A program made the translations under genes and the position numbers. Of a stretch of 64,000 bases of DNA, positions 28,197-36,620 are shown piece after piece (position 1 is the stretch's first letter; every line of letters begins with the position of its first letter). The notes under the pieces are model-generated. The model was not told the DNA's origin, ran no database searches, and was given only the letters and a program-made list of their open reading frames with translations. Source of the stretch: Ignavibacteriota bacterium (GTDB lineage: Bacteria; Bacteroidota; Ignavibacteria; Ignavibacteriales; Melioribacteraceae); the NCBI GenBank assembly GCA_013112585.1, contig JABFGH010000003.1, positions 221,018 through 285,017 of the forward strand, read 5' to 3'.

Positions 28197-28698
28197 TAAT
28201 ACTTTAAAATTCAATCGTATTAAATTTTTGTTATTTGATATTGACGGTGTGCTCGTCAATAGATATGCTGCTAATCCTATCGGAGACCTTGCCTGTTATA
28301 AAGATGTTCTGATTGAAGCATTAAACTATTTTAGAGTAAGCGGATATAAATCCGGAATTGTTACGGCACGCGGAAAAGATAATGTAACAGAATTTTTAAG
28401 TGAACTGCCTTTCGATGAATTTTATACCTCATCAATTGATAAAGTTAGTCCTATAGAATTAATGCTTCACTATAACGATATGAGCTTTGAAGAACTGATG
28501 TATACCGGTGATGATATTCTTGATATACCATTAATGCAGAAATCGGGATTTTCAATTTGCCCGGCAGATGCAAAAAGAGAAGTAAGAAGAATAGCCGATA
28601 TGATATTAGAAAATAACGGCGGTATTCAAACACTTGCTGAAATTGTAAATTTTATAGAAAATTCAAAATCAAGATTAACAGATAATAATATTAAATAG
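28189..28698 (+). CDS. kdsC: Kdo-8-phosphate phosphatase (HAD-III)
   Basis: 169 residues without a cap domain, as in the tetrameric KdsC family. The nucleophile motif is 'LLFDIDGVLVN', motif II is in 'KSGIVTARG' and motif IV is 'YTGDDILDIPLM'. It removes phosphate from Kdo-8-P. It directly follows kdsA. The next pathway gene, kdsD, is 300 bp away behind a tandem repeat. Confidence 0.93.
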   Translation: MTDNTLKFNRIKFLLFDIDGVLVNRYAANPIGDLACYKDVLIEALNYFRVSGYKSGIVTARGKDNVTEFLSELPFDEFYTSSIDKVSPIELMLHYNDMSFEELMYTGDDILDIPLMQKSGFSICPADAKREVRRIADMILENNGGIQTLAEIVNFIENSKSRLTDNNIK

Positions 28699-28739
28699 AC
28701 TTAAAACTATATCATTAAAAATATTTTCAAGAATCAATA

Positions 28740-28783
28740 AATCCTACCCCCGGTGCCAAGTGCACCCCATCGGTGTAGGAAAT
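28740..28783. repeat. hairpin-forming palindromic element between kdsC and kdsD
   Basis: An outer arm CCTAC/GTAGG encloses an inner stem GGTGC/GCACC. No T-run follows, so it is not a clear terminator. With the 8-bp array below it fills the 301-bp gap 28699-28999, which holds no gene. Confidence 0.45.
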
Positions 28784-28796
28784 CTTAAAAATCTTT

Positions 28797-28977
28797 TATT
28801 CTTTTAATTCTTTAATCTTTTAATCTTGTAATCTTGTAATCTTGTAATCTTGTAATCTTTTAATCTTGTAATCTTGTAATCTTGTAATCTTGTAATCTTG
28901 TAATCTTGTAATCTTGCAATCTTGCAATCTTGTAATCTTGCAATCTTTTAATTTTGTAATCTTTCAATCTTGTAATT
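28797..28977. repeat. 8-bp tandem repeat (TAATCTTG) array upstream of kdsD
   Basis: About 20 head-to-tail copies of TAATCTTG with scattered substitutions (TAATCTTT, CAATCTTG), ending about 22 bp before the kdsD start codon. The perfect copies cluster in the centre and the divergent ones are at both ends, as in a slippage-prone array. There are no spacers, so it is not a CRISPR array. A change in copy number would alter the promoter-to-start distance of kdsD. Confidence 0.9.
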
Positions 28978-28999
28978 TTTTTAAAAAACTGAGGACAAC

Positions 29000-29977
29000 T
29001 TGCCCGAAAGAAAAATAATAGAAAACGCAAAGGAAGTATTAAGAATAGAAGGTGAGGCAGTAACTAATTTAGTTGATCAAATTGACGAACAGTTTGCAAA
29101 GGCTGTAGAAACAATTAAAAAAAGTAAAGGCAGATGTATTTTTACAGGCATGGGAAAATCGGGTTTAATTGCCCGTAAAATTGTAGCAACATTTAACTCA
29201 ACCGGAACACCGGCATTCTATCTTCATCCAACCGATGCACTGCACGGTGACCTGGGAATGGTTCGTAAAGAAGATGTTGTAATTCTGCTTTCAAAAAGCG
29301 GAAACACCGAAGAGCTGCTTTCCCTTGTTCCGATGTTGAAAAGAATTGGAACGTTGATGATAGGTTTTTTAGGAAATCGGGAATCACAAATTGGAGCTGA
29401 ATGCGATTATGTAGTTGATGTTAGTGTTAATGAAGAAGCATGCCCGTATGATTTAGCACCGACTGCATCAACAACAGCCGCACTTGCAATGGGCGATGCA
29501 CTTGCAGTTGCTTTGCTTAAGGATAGAGGATTTACTGCTGAGGATTTTGCGCAGCTTCATCCCGGCGGCAGTTTGGGTAAACGGTTATCTTTGCGTATTT
29601 CCGAAATAATGTACACCGGAAAATTTATTCCGATTGTAAATGCCAATACCTCTATTCGTGATTCAATTATTGAAATAACCTCAAAAAGATTCGGTACAAC
29701 CGCAGTGGTTGATAGTGATGGAATACTTATTGGTATTATTACAGACGGTGATTTGCGAAGACTGCTGGAAAAAAGATTGGATATTGAAAACTTAACCGCA
29801 AAAGATATAATGACAGCAAAACCAAAAACAATTAGTCAGGAATACCTTGCATCATTTGCGCTTCAGCAGATGGAAAGTTATAACATTACTTCATTAATTG
29901 TTACATCCGAAATAAACAAACCGGTTGGAATTATTCATCTGCATGATTTAGTAAAACTGGGTTTACAACGCAGATGA
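29000..29977 (+). CDS. kdsD: arabinose-5-phosphate isomerase (KpsF/GutQ family)
   Basis: 325 residues from a TTG start with GAGG upstream. The SIS domain covers about 30-175 ('GRCIFTGMGKSGLIARKIVA', 'LLSKSGNTEELLSLVPMLKR', 'EEACPYDLAPTASTTAALAM'), and two CBS domains cover about 205-325 ('FGTTAVVDSDGILIGIITDG'). It converts ribulose-5-P to arabinose-5-P, the precursor used by KdsA. Its stop overlaps the lptC ATG by 4 bp, opening the Lpt export block. Confidence 0.95.
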   Translation: MPERKIIENAKEVLRIEGEAVTNLVDQIDEQFAKAVETIKKSKGRCIFTGMGKSGLIARKIVATFNSTGTPAFYLHPTDALHGDLGMVRKEDVVILLSKSGNTEELLSLVPMLKRIGTLMIGFLGNRESQIGAECDYVVDVSVNEEACPYDLAPTASTTAALAMGDALAVALLKDRGFTAEDFAQLHPGGSLGKRLSLRISEIMYTGKFIPIVNANTSIRDSIIEITSKRFGTTAVVDSDGILIGIITDGDLRRLLEKRLDIENLTAKDIMTAKPKTISQEYLASFALQQMESYNITSLIVTSEINKPVGIIHLHDLVKLGLQRR

Positions 29978-30513
29978 AAAAATTAGTTTTTCTTTTTCTA
30001 ATTGTAAATTTTTTCTTCGGCTGCGGTGATTCAAAACTAAAACCGCAAATTAGCCTGGAGGAAGGAACAGGTAAAATTCCCGACCAGGAAACCTGGGGAT
30101 CAGAAATTATTGTAACTGAAGACGGAGTATTAAAAGCAATTGTTTATTCCGATCATATAAGTGTTATGAGTGAAGAAAAAGAAAAACTTTTAGATGGTGT
30201 GAAAATTTTATTTTATAATGATGAAGGCGTACAATCATCCTCGCTTACTTCAAAAAAAGGAAGGGTGGACGATTTAACACAAGATATGTATGCAATTGAC
30301 AGTGTTGTTGCCGTTAGCGATAGCGGTGTTACTCTTTATACCGATGAACTAATTTGGAAGAGTAAGACCAACAAAATAGTTTCTGATAAATTTGTAAAAA
30401 TAGTTTCGGATCAAGAGCAGATTGAAGGATACGGATTTGAGTCAAATCAAGATCTTAATCCTTATACGATTTATAATATTACCTATTACACAAATCTTAA
30501 CGAGAAAAATTAA
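29974..30513 (+). CDS. lptC: LPS export protein LptC (lipoprotein-like)
   Basis: 179 residues. The N-terminus 'MKKLVFLFLIVNFFFGCGDS' looks like a lipoprotein signal with Cys17, unlike the transmembrane anchor of E. coli LptC. The mature part has the beta-jellyroll LptC pattern ('LKAIVYSDHISVMSEEKEKL', 'SSLTSKKGRVDDLTQDMYAI'). LptC passes LPS from LptB2FG to the LptA bridge. It lies between kdsD and lptA with no gaps. Confidence 0.85.
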   Translation: MKKLVFLFLIVNFFFGCGDSKLKPQISLEEGTGKIPDQETWGSEIIVTEDGVLKAIVYSDHISVMSEEKEKLLDGVKILFYNDEGVQSSSLTSKKGRVDDLTQDMYAIDSVVAVSDSGVTLYTDELIWKSKTNKIVSDKFVKIVSDQEQIEGYGFESNQDLNPYTIYNITYYTNLNEKN

Positions 30514-31893
30514 TTGAAAAATATTATCAAATTTTTTCTTCTTCTATTAATATTATTTTTTTCAAATTCATTTGCACAGAATAAAAATGATTTAGTTACC
30601 GTAGTTGGAGATAGCTTAACCGGTAAAATTGTTGATGGTCAAAATATTAGAGAAATTTTTGGTAATGTTGTAATTACACAAGGTGAAACAATTATTACCT
30701 GCAATAAAGCAGTACAGTACATGCAGAAAAATGAAGTTGAACTTTTTGGTGATGTAGAGGTAAATCAGGATACGGTAAAACTTATAACCGATGCCGGATA
30801 CTATTACGGCAATGATAATATTGCTTTTTCCGATACCGGATTAATAATGTACGACGGACACATGATACTTGCCGCAATGAACGGCTACTATTACCTTGAT
30901 GAGGAAAAGGCTTACCTGTACGAGGATGTTAAACTTGTTGATATGGTAAGTACTTTAACTTCCAATCAATTAACATATTATCAAGGCGAAGATAAAGCAG
31001 TTTCGGTTGGTGATGTGAAAATTATCGACTCGACCTCAACAATAATTGCCGACAGCCTAATTCACTTTAGAACCAGCGGAGACTCATACGCATTTTTTAA
31101 TGTTCAAATTAGTGATGCACAAAATGACTTAACTATTTACGGCGATACTTTAGTCGATCTAAAAAAAGAAAAATATACAAAAATTACCGGAAGACCATTC
31201 CTGGTTCAGATTGATACTACTGCTGATGGATTGCTGGATACACTGCTTCTTTCTGCCGGGTTACTTGAGTCTGTTTCCGATTCGGTAAGCAAACTGATCG
31301 CAACTGATTCTGTAAAAATTATGCGTGGTGCATTTTCATCTTTCAACAGCAACTCTGTTTTATTCCGAAATGAAGATAGAATTTTAACATTTAGGAAAGA
31401 GAATGAAAAAGAACCCCCGATTTTATGGTATGAAAATTCTCAGCTTATTGGTGATACAGTAAATATATATTTAGATGGCAATCGATTAGAGCATATAGAT
31501 ATTGATAAAAACGCAGTTTTGATCTCTGTTCATGAAGAAATGGAATTCCGATTCGATCAAATTTCCGGTGATAAAATTCAGCTTTTTTTTGGCGAAGAGG
31601 GACTGAAGCGGACAAATGTCAAGGGGAGTGTGCTCAGTATTTATTATATGTTTGATGAAGATGAACCAAACGGATTGATTAAATCCAGTGCCGATAGGAC
31701 AGACTTAATTTTTGATAACAAAAAACTTGTGGATGTAAGACTGTACGGTTCACCAGCGAGCGAGTATCATCCGGAGAATTTGGTTGAAGGAAAAGAAAAG
31801 GAGTTTACACTGCCGACATTTATACTTTATGAGAACAGACCCGATAAAAAAGAAATGCTGAAACGGATCAGTAACAGTAAATCAATATTCTGA
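30514..31893 (+). CDS. lptA: OstA-like LPS transport protein (LptA role)
   Basis: 459 residues from a TTG that immediately follows the lptC stop. A signal peptide ends near 'NSFAQ' (residue 22). Repeating OstA/LptA-type strands follow: 'NIREIFGNVVITQGETIITC' and 'NEVELFGDVEVNQDTVKLIT' early, with further 'YLYEDVKLVDMVSTLTSNQL'-like segments later. It is far longer than E. coli LptA (185 aa), so one protein may form most of the periplasmic bridge. The stop is followed by 324 bp of repeats before the next gene. Confidence 0.82.
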   Translation: MKNIIKFFLLLLILFFSNSFAQNKNDLVTVVGDSLTGKIVDGQNIREIFGNVVITQGETIITCNKAVQYMQKNEVELFGDVEVNQDTVKLITDAGYYYGNDNIAFSDTGLIMYDGHMILAAMNGYYYLDEEKAYLYEDVKLVDMVSTLTSNQLTYYQGEDKAVSVGDVKIIDSTSTIIADSLIHFRTSGDSYAFFNVQISDAQNDLTIYGDTLVDLKKEKYTKITGRPFLVQIDTTADGLLDTLLLSAGLLESVSDSVSKLIATDSVKIMRGAFSSFNSNSVLFRNEDRILTFRKENEKEPPILWYENSQLIGDTVNIYLDGNRLEHIDIDKNAVLISVHEEMEFRFDQISGDKIQLFFGEEGLKRTNVKGSVLSIYYMFDEDEPNGLIKSSADRTDLIFDNKKLVDVRLYGSPASEYHPENLVEGKEKEFTLPTFILYENRPDKKEMLKRISNSKSIF

Positions 31894-31907
31894 ATGGTTG
31901 AAAAGAA

Positions 31908-32158
31908 TTATGATTTGAGAACAAGGATTGCTGATTTTAGATTTAAGAAGTAAAAGCCGGTAAGAATAATTTACATCAAAAATCAAAAATCGTTAATCCT
32001 GCCTACCGGCAGGCAGGCGTTGTTCTTCAATCAAGAAAATAGAGAGTTGACCCGAAAAAAATGATTAAAGAATAAAGATTGTTGATTTTAGATTTAGGAA
32101 GTAAAAGCCAGTGAGAATAATTTTCATCAAAAATCGCAAATTGATATTCTGAGATCAA
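31908..32158. repeat. two copies of a ~100-bp repeat upstream of the S23 gene
   Basis: Copies start near 31908 and 32060. Both have the core 'GATTTTAGATTTA(A/G)GAAGTAAAAG' followed about 20 bp later by 'CATCAAAAATC'. Their left half and right half (AAATC...GTTAATC) are imperfect inverted complements, so a long hairpin RNA can form. A GC-rich palindrome, CTGCC(T)ACCGGCAGGCAG, lies in the first copy near 31999-32018. The 324-bp gap 31894-32217 holds nothing else. Confidence 0.8.
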
Positions 32159-32217
32159 AAGAGTTAACTATTGGTAAAAATAAAAAATAATTTAATACAA
32201 AGATATTTGGAGTTATC

Positions 32218-32580
32218 TTGAATAAATTTGAATTAGAAGAGCGGCTAATTGAGTTTGCGGTTTTGATTATTGATATAATAAATGAAATGCCAAATACGAA
32301 AGCAGGTAATCATTTATCCAGTCAATTAATCCGTTCCGGTACTTCCCCGGCTTTAAATTATGGCGAAGCTCAAAGCGGGGAATCAAGAAAAGATTTTATT
32401 CATAAAATAAAGATTGTATTAAAAGAGTTAAGAGAAACTTTTGTTTGTTTGAAGATTATCCAACGAACAAAATTATTTAAGAATGAAATAAAAATTCTTT
32501 CTGCAATAAAAGAAAATGATGAACTGATTTCAATATTTGTTAAAAGTGTTGAGACTGCACAAAAAAATATGAGAAAATGA
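32218..32580 (+). CDS. S23/four-helix-bundle protein (23S rRNA intervening-sequence protein family)
   Basis: 120 residues from a TTG with GGAG upstream. 'MPNTKAGNHLSSQLIRSGTS' and 'NYGEAQSGESRKDFIHKIKI' are the conserved blocks of the S23/Avd-like four-helix-bundle family, and 'LKELRETFVCLKIIQR' follows in the third helix. In other bacteria these genes sit inside 23S rRNA intervening sequences or stand free; their function is poorly known. Here the gene interrupts the lptA-lptB spacing and is bracketed by four copies of one repeat, suggesting that it arrived as a mobile cassette. Confidence 0.85.
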   Translation: MNKFELEERLIEFAVLIIDIINEMPNTKAGNHLSSQLIRSGTSPALNYGEAQSGESRKDFIHKIKIVLKELRETFVCLKIIQRTKLFKNEIKILSAIKENDELISIFVKSVETAQKNMRK

Positions 32581-32815
32581 TTTAAGAATAAAGATTGTTG
32601 ATTTTAGATTTAAGAAGTAAAAGCCAAAGGAAAATGATAAAGATCAAAAATCAGAAATCGTTAATCGGTGTTCTGAGATCAAGGAAACAATATGTTGTTG
32701 CATTAGAAAAAATGATTTAAGAATAAAGATTGTTGATTTTAGATTTAAGAAGTAAAAGCCGGTAAGAATAATTTACATCAAAAATCAGAAATCGTTAATC
32801 GATATTCTGAAATCA
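32578..32815. repeat. two further copies of the ~100-bp repeat downstream of the S23 gene
   Basis: Copies begin at about 32578 (overlapping the S23 stop codon) and 32711. Both start 'TGATTTAAGAATAAAGATTG' and share the core seen upstream. The copy at 32711 is closest to the first copy at 31908 through 'AAAAGCCGGTAAGAATAATT'. They lie between the S23 gene and lptB. Confidence 0.8.
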
Positions 32816-32854
32816 ATCTTTAAAAAATTACACTAAAAGCTTATAGAAAAGATT

Positions 32855-33601
32855 ATGAAAAACCAACTTACATTACGAAGCGAAGATCTAATAAAAATTT
32901 ATAAAAAACGAACCGTTGTAAATAAAGTCTCAGTTCAAGTACAACAAGGCGAAGTAGTTGGTCTGCTTGGTCCGAATGGTGCGGGTAAAACAACTACTTT
33001 TTATATGATCGTTGGAATGATAAAACCAAATGGGGGAAAAGTATATTTGGATAGTGAAGAAATCACTTCATTGCCGATGTACAAAAGAGCCCGGCTGGGA
33101 ATCGGCTACCTGCCGCAAGAAGCCTCCGTTTTCAGAAGACTTTCCGTTGAAGATAATATTATGGCAGTGCTGCAGATGATGAAAATTTCTAATCAAGAAA
33201 GAAAAGAAAAAACTGAACGATTACTTGAAGAACTTAACATTGCTCACTTGCGTAAAAGTCTTGGGTTTCAATTGAGCGGCGGAGAAAGAAGAAGAACTGA
33301 AATTGCGCGAGCCTTGGCTACGGAACCAAAATTTATTCTGCTCGATGAACCCTTTGCCGGTGTTGACCCGATTGCAGTTGAAGATATTATGAAAATTGTT
33401 GCCAACCTAAAACATAAGGGTATCGGTATCCTAATTACAGATCATAATGTGCATGAGACTTTGAGCATTGTTGATAGTGCATATATACTTATCGATGGAA
33501 CAATATTTAAAGACGGTACTGCTGAATTTCTTGCAGAGGATGAAGATGTTAGAAAACTTTATCTAGGAGAAAAGTTTAAATTGGATAGATATGAGGAATG
33601 A
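32855..33601 (+). CDS. lptB: LPS export ABC transporter ATP-binding protein
   Basis: 248 residues. Walker A '[20 protein letters not shown]', Q-loop '[20 protein letters not shown]', signature '[16 protein letters not shown]', Walker B '[19 protein letters not shown]' and the switch His in 'ILITDHNV' are all intact and closely match LptB. The ATPase powers LPS extraction with LptFG, which are not in the window. It continues the lptC-lptA order, interrupted by the S23 cassette. Confidence 0.95.
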   Translation: MKNQLTLRSEDLIKIYKKRTVVNKVSVQVQQGEVVGLLGPNGAGKTTTFYMIVGMIKPNGGKVYLDSEEITSLPMYKRARLGIGYLPQEASVFRRLSVEDNIMAVLQMMKISNQERKEKTERLLEELNIAHLRKSLGFQLSGGERRRTEIARALATEPKFILLDEPFAGVDPIAVEDIMKIVANLKHKGIGILITDHNVHETLSIVDSAYILIDGTIFKDGTAEFLAEDEDVRKLYLGEKFKLDRYEE

Positions 33602-33774
33602 GATTACTGAATTGGTCCTGTCACCTAAATTGAAACGGTTATCTTAATTATTTGCTCATATTCCCACGATGGAAATCGGGGTTAATCCGTTTTTCAATAT
33701 TTAACACAGCCTCTAAAGGACGGAGGAAGAATTAATGTGATACTATGGGGATTAACCCATGAATAATTTTTCGA

Positions 33775-35364
33775 TTATTTCCCAAACTCATTAATAATCT
33801 TCTGAATCTCATCTTCCGAAATTCCGCTACCGTAGGATTTTTTAATACTGCTATTCGGTTTTTCAGCACTGCTGCTCGGAACCGAACTCAATACCGGATT
33901 GCCTGCTCTGGCTCTTAGTCGTTCTTCAATCTGATCAACAAAACTTGATTGTGCGTAAGACTTTTTAATAACCCTTGTCCCTTCGTTAAAAGATGAAATT
34001 GACTCGCCGCTGTTTACTGCTGTTGATTCAAAAGCTAAAGTTTTAATGTTAAGCAGATGTCTGGCAGTAACATTTTCAGAAATAATTGATCCGCCCCATG
34101 TGCCCGGTCCTAATGTCATTGAAGGAGCCAACGATGTAGAATAACCTACCGCACCAAGTGAGCCGACAGTATTTACTAAAATTCTAAATGCAGGTTTTTC
34201 CAAAGCAAACTTTAAAATAATATCATGATCATTTGAGTGGATAACCATAGTATGCCCAATGCCTCCGAACTTAAGCAAGTCAATACATTTGTGGCATCCC
34301 TCAAGCCAGCCGTCAACAACATAAAACGCAAGCATTGGCGAAAGTTTTTCCATCGACATCGGTTCCTGTTTGCCTACAGCACTGCATTCTGCTACTAAAA
34401 CTTTTGTTGAATCGGGCACTGAAAATCCGGCATAGTCTGCTATAAATGCAGCGGGCTTACCTACAATTTCAGGATTAATTCTTCCATCTTTTGTAACTGA
34501 GTTTTCAAGTTTCTTCTTTTCTTCTTCATTAACAAAATAGCAGCCGTTCTTTTTTGCTTCTTCAATTACTTTATCTTTGATCGGTCTATCAACAATCATT
34601 GACTGCTCCGAAGAACAAAGTGTACCATTATCAAAAGTAGTACCTCTTACAATATCAGCAACAGCTTTATGATAATTCGCCGATCTCTCAATAAAAGCAG
34701 GAACATTACCCGAACCCACACCAAGAGCAGGAGTACCGGTACTGTATGCCGCTTTAACCATCGGTGTGCTGCCGGTAGCTAAAATTACTGCAATGTTTTT
34801 ATCCTTCATTAAAGCGCTTGTGCCTTCTAAGGTCGAGTTCTGCATACACTGCAAAAGTCCCTTTGGTGCGCCGGCTTTTTCTGCCGCATCCATCACAACT
34901 TTAATTGCTTCGGATGTGCACTCAATAGCATTCGGGTGGGGACTTGCAACCATACCATTGCGGCACTTTACGGAAATAATTGCTTTGAACATTGCGGTTG
35001 ATGTGGGGTTTGTTGAGGGAACCAATGCTGCAACAACGCCCATTGGTTCAGCTATCTTTACAATTTTACCATTCTCTAATACTTCAATCACACCGACTGT
35101 TTTAAGGTCTTTTATATATTCATAAACATTTCTGCTGCTGAATTGATTTTTAATTATCTTGTCTTCCCACTTACCGAAACCCGTTTCTTCATAAGCCAAT
35201 TTTGCTAAACGCTCGGCTTCCTTGTAACCGGCATCCGCCATTGCTTTTACAATTTTATCAACTTGTTCCTGATTGTAATGCTTGAATTCTAATTGAGCTT
35301 CTTTAGAAATTTTTGCAAGGTCGCGCGCTTCTTGGGTGGATTGCAGATCTTTATCAACAGCCAT
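33775..35364 (-). CDS. CoA-acylating-type aldehyde dehydrogenase with C-terminal encapsulation-like tail
   Basis: 529 residues of the EutE/PduP/AdhE-N type aldehyde dehydrogenase group. The catalytic Cys lies in 'GTTFDNGTLCSSEQSMIVDR', the Rossmann region is 'VILATGSTPMVKAAYSTGTP', and 'GPGTWGGSIISENVTARHLL' is the late conserved block. Family reaction: acetaldehyde or another short aldehyde + CoA + NAD+ to acyl-CoA. After the enzyme core there is a Ser/Pro/Lys-rich linker (about residues 485-510) and then 'ISEDEIQKIINEFGK', an amphipathic helix of the kind that targets enzymes into bacterial microcompartments. It is a single-gene unit. Confidence 0.82.
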   Translation of the reverse strand: MAVDKDLQSTQEARDLAKISKEAQLEFKHYNQEQVDKIVKAMADAGYKEAERLAKLAYEETGFGKWEDKIIKNQFSSRNVYEYIKDLKTVGVIEVLENGKIVKIAEPMGVVAALVPSTNPTSTAMFKAIISVKCRNGMVASPHPNAIECTSEAIKVVMDAAEKAGAPKGLLQCMQNSTLEGTSALMKDKNIAVILATGSTPMVKAAYSTGTPALGVGSGNVPAFIERSANYHKAVADIVRGTTFDNGTLCSSEQSMIVDRPIKDKVIEEAKKNGCYFVNEEEKKKLENSVTKDGRINPEIVGKPAAFIADYAGFSVPDSTKVLVAECSAVGKQEPMSMEKLSPMLAFYVVDGWLEGCHKCIDLLKFGGIGHTMVIHSNDHDIILKFALEKPAFRILVNTVGSLGAVGYSTSLAPSMTLGPGTWGGSIISENVTARHLLNIKTLAFESTAVNSGESISSFNEGTRVIKKSYAQSSFVDQIEERLRARAGNPVLSSVPSSSAEKPNSSIKKSYGSGISEDEIQKIINEFGK

Positions 35365-35574
35365 TATTTCCTCTTATAATTTTAACTTCAAAATATAAAT
35401 AGTGATTGTATAAACATCAAATTTAGTTTAATTCAGATAAGACGGCTTTTTATCCCAAAAACATCTTTGCAGTACAAGATATTTTCTATAATTTACATGT
35501 TAAATATTTAGCTTATTTAAGTTTGAAACAAAAAGACACAAGGTATTAAAATAAATTAGTTAGGAAATAAAATC

Positions 35575-36561
35575 TTGAAATTAGGAACATTACTTTTAAC
35601 AGCTTTAATCGTCTTTACTTCATGTGTCACAAATCCTCCGAATAATCCAATTGAAGTTAAGAATTTTGAACGAGTTTTTATCACCGCAAATATTCATGGT
35701 GCGGAAATATTTGTTGATGATATATCTACAGGCAAAGTTACTCCCGATACAGTAAGTGTTGAAGTAGGTGAAAGAGTTATAAAAATTGTAAAAGAAAACT
35801 TTGATCCTTCAGTTAAAACCATCAGTGTTGTTAAAGGAGCAAAGCTATCGGTGGAATTTATTTTATCAGCAGCGCAGACAAATAAAATTGTACTGATAGA
35901 AGATTTTGCCAACGTAAGCTGCGATCCATGTGTAGTCTCAAATCAAATACTCCACTCAATTGAAAAGTACACTTACGACTCAAAAAAATTAGTAGTTATA
36001 AAGTACCCGACTAATTTTCCATCTTCTTCCGATCCATTCTTTTTTGAAACCGCACAAAATTCAACTACAAGAATAAATTTATACAATATTTTATTTGTAC
36101 CGACAATTTATGTTGATGGGATCTTAAAACCACTGCCTCAGGATTCAACTGAAATTAAAAATAAAATTGCAGAGAGGCTTAATGAAACAGCAAAATTTGA
36201 AATTACTGTTTCCGATAGCATCGACGGAAATACAGTTTTTATAAAAACAAAAGTACGTGCGATTGATATTACCGGGCTGGACATGAACGAATTTATACTG
36301 CATAATGTACTCACGGAGACGAACATCGAATTTTCATCGCCCCCGGGCAGTAACGGCGAAACCAAATTTTATAATGTAATGAGAGATATGCTTCCAAACT
36401 ATAACGGCGAAACTTTAAACGGATTAGTTAGTGAACAGACAATTGAATTTAATTACCAGACTCAAATTTCCTCAAACTGGAGTATTTCAAACATTAATAC
36501 CGTTGCATTTATACAAAACAAAAACACAAAGGAAGTTCTGCAAGCCGGTTCTACCTTTTAA
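35575..36561 (+). CDS. PEGA-domain lipoprotein with Omp28/thioredoxin-like domain
   Basis: 328 residues from a TTG. A lipobox 'LIVFTSC' places the lipidated Cys at residue 16. A PEGA-like domain follows ('ITANIHGAEIFVDDISTGKV', residues 30-100). The next part has a thioredoxin-like CDPC motif in 'EDFANVSCDPCVVSNQILHS' and an Omp28-type C-terminal region with 'ETKFYNVMRDMLPNYNGETL'. It is probably an outer-membrane-attached periplasmic or surface protein with a redox or binding role. A related Omp28-type protein is encoded next. Confidence 0.7.
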   Translation: MKLGTLLLTALIVFTSCVTNPPNNPIEVKNFERVFITANIHGAEIFVDDISTGKVTPDTVSVEVGERVIKIVKENFDPSVKTISVVKGAKLSVEFILSAAQTNKIVLIEDFANVSCDPCVVSNQILHSIEKYTYDSKKLVVIKYPTNFPSSSDPFFFETAQNSTTRINLYNILFVPTIYVDGILKPLPQDSTEIKNKIAERLNETAKFEITVSDSIDGNTVFIKTKVRAIDITGLDMNEFILHNVLTETNIEFSSPPGSNGETKFYNVMRDMLPNYNGETLNGLVSEQTIEFNYQTQISSNWSISNINTVAFIQNKNTKEVLQAGSTF

Positions 36562-36620
36562 TTATAAATATTTTTTTAGAAAATAAATTTACTTACCACT
36601 AAATGCACGGAGAAGCGCAC

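Noticed and set aside
28797..28977. CRISPR array
   Set aside because: The units are 8 bp, head-to-tail, without spacers; no cas gene is nearby.
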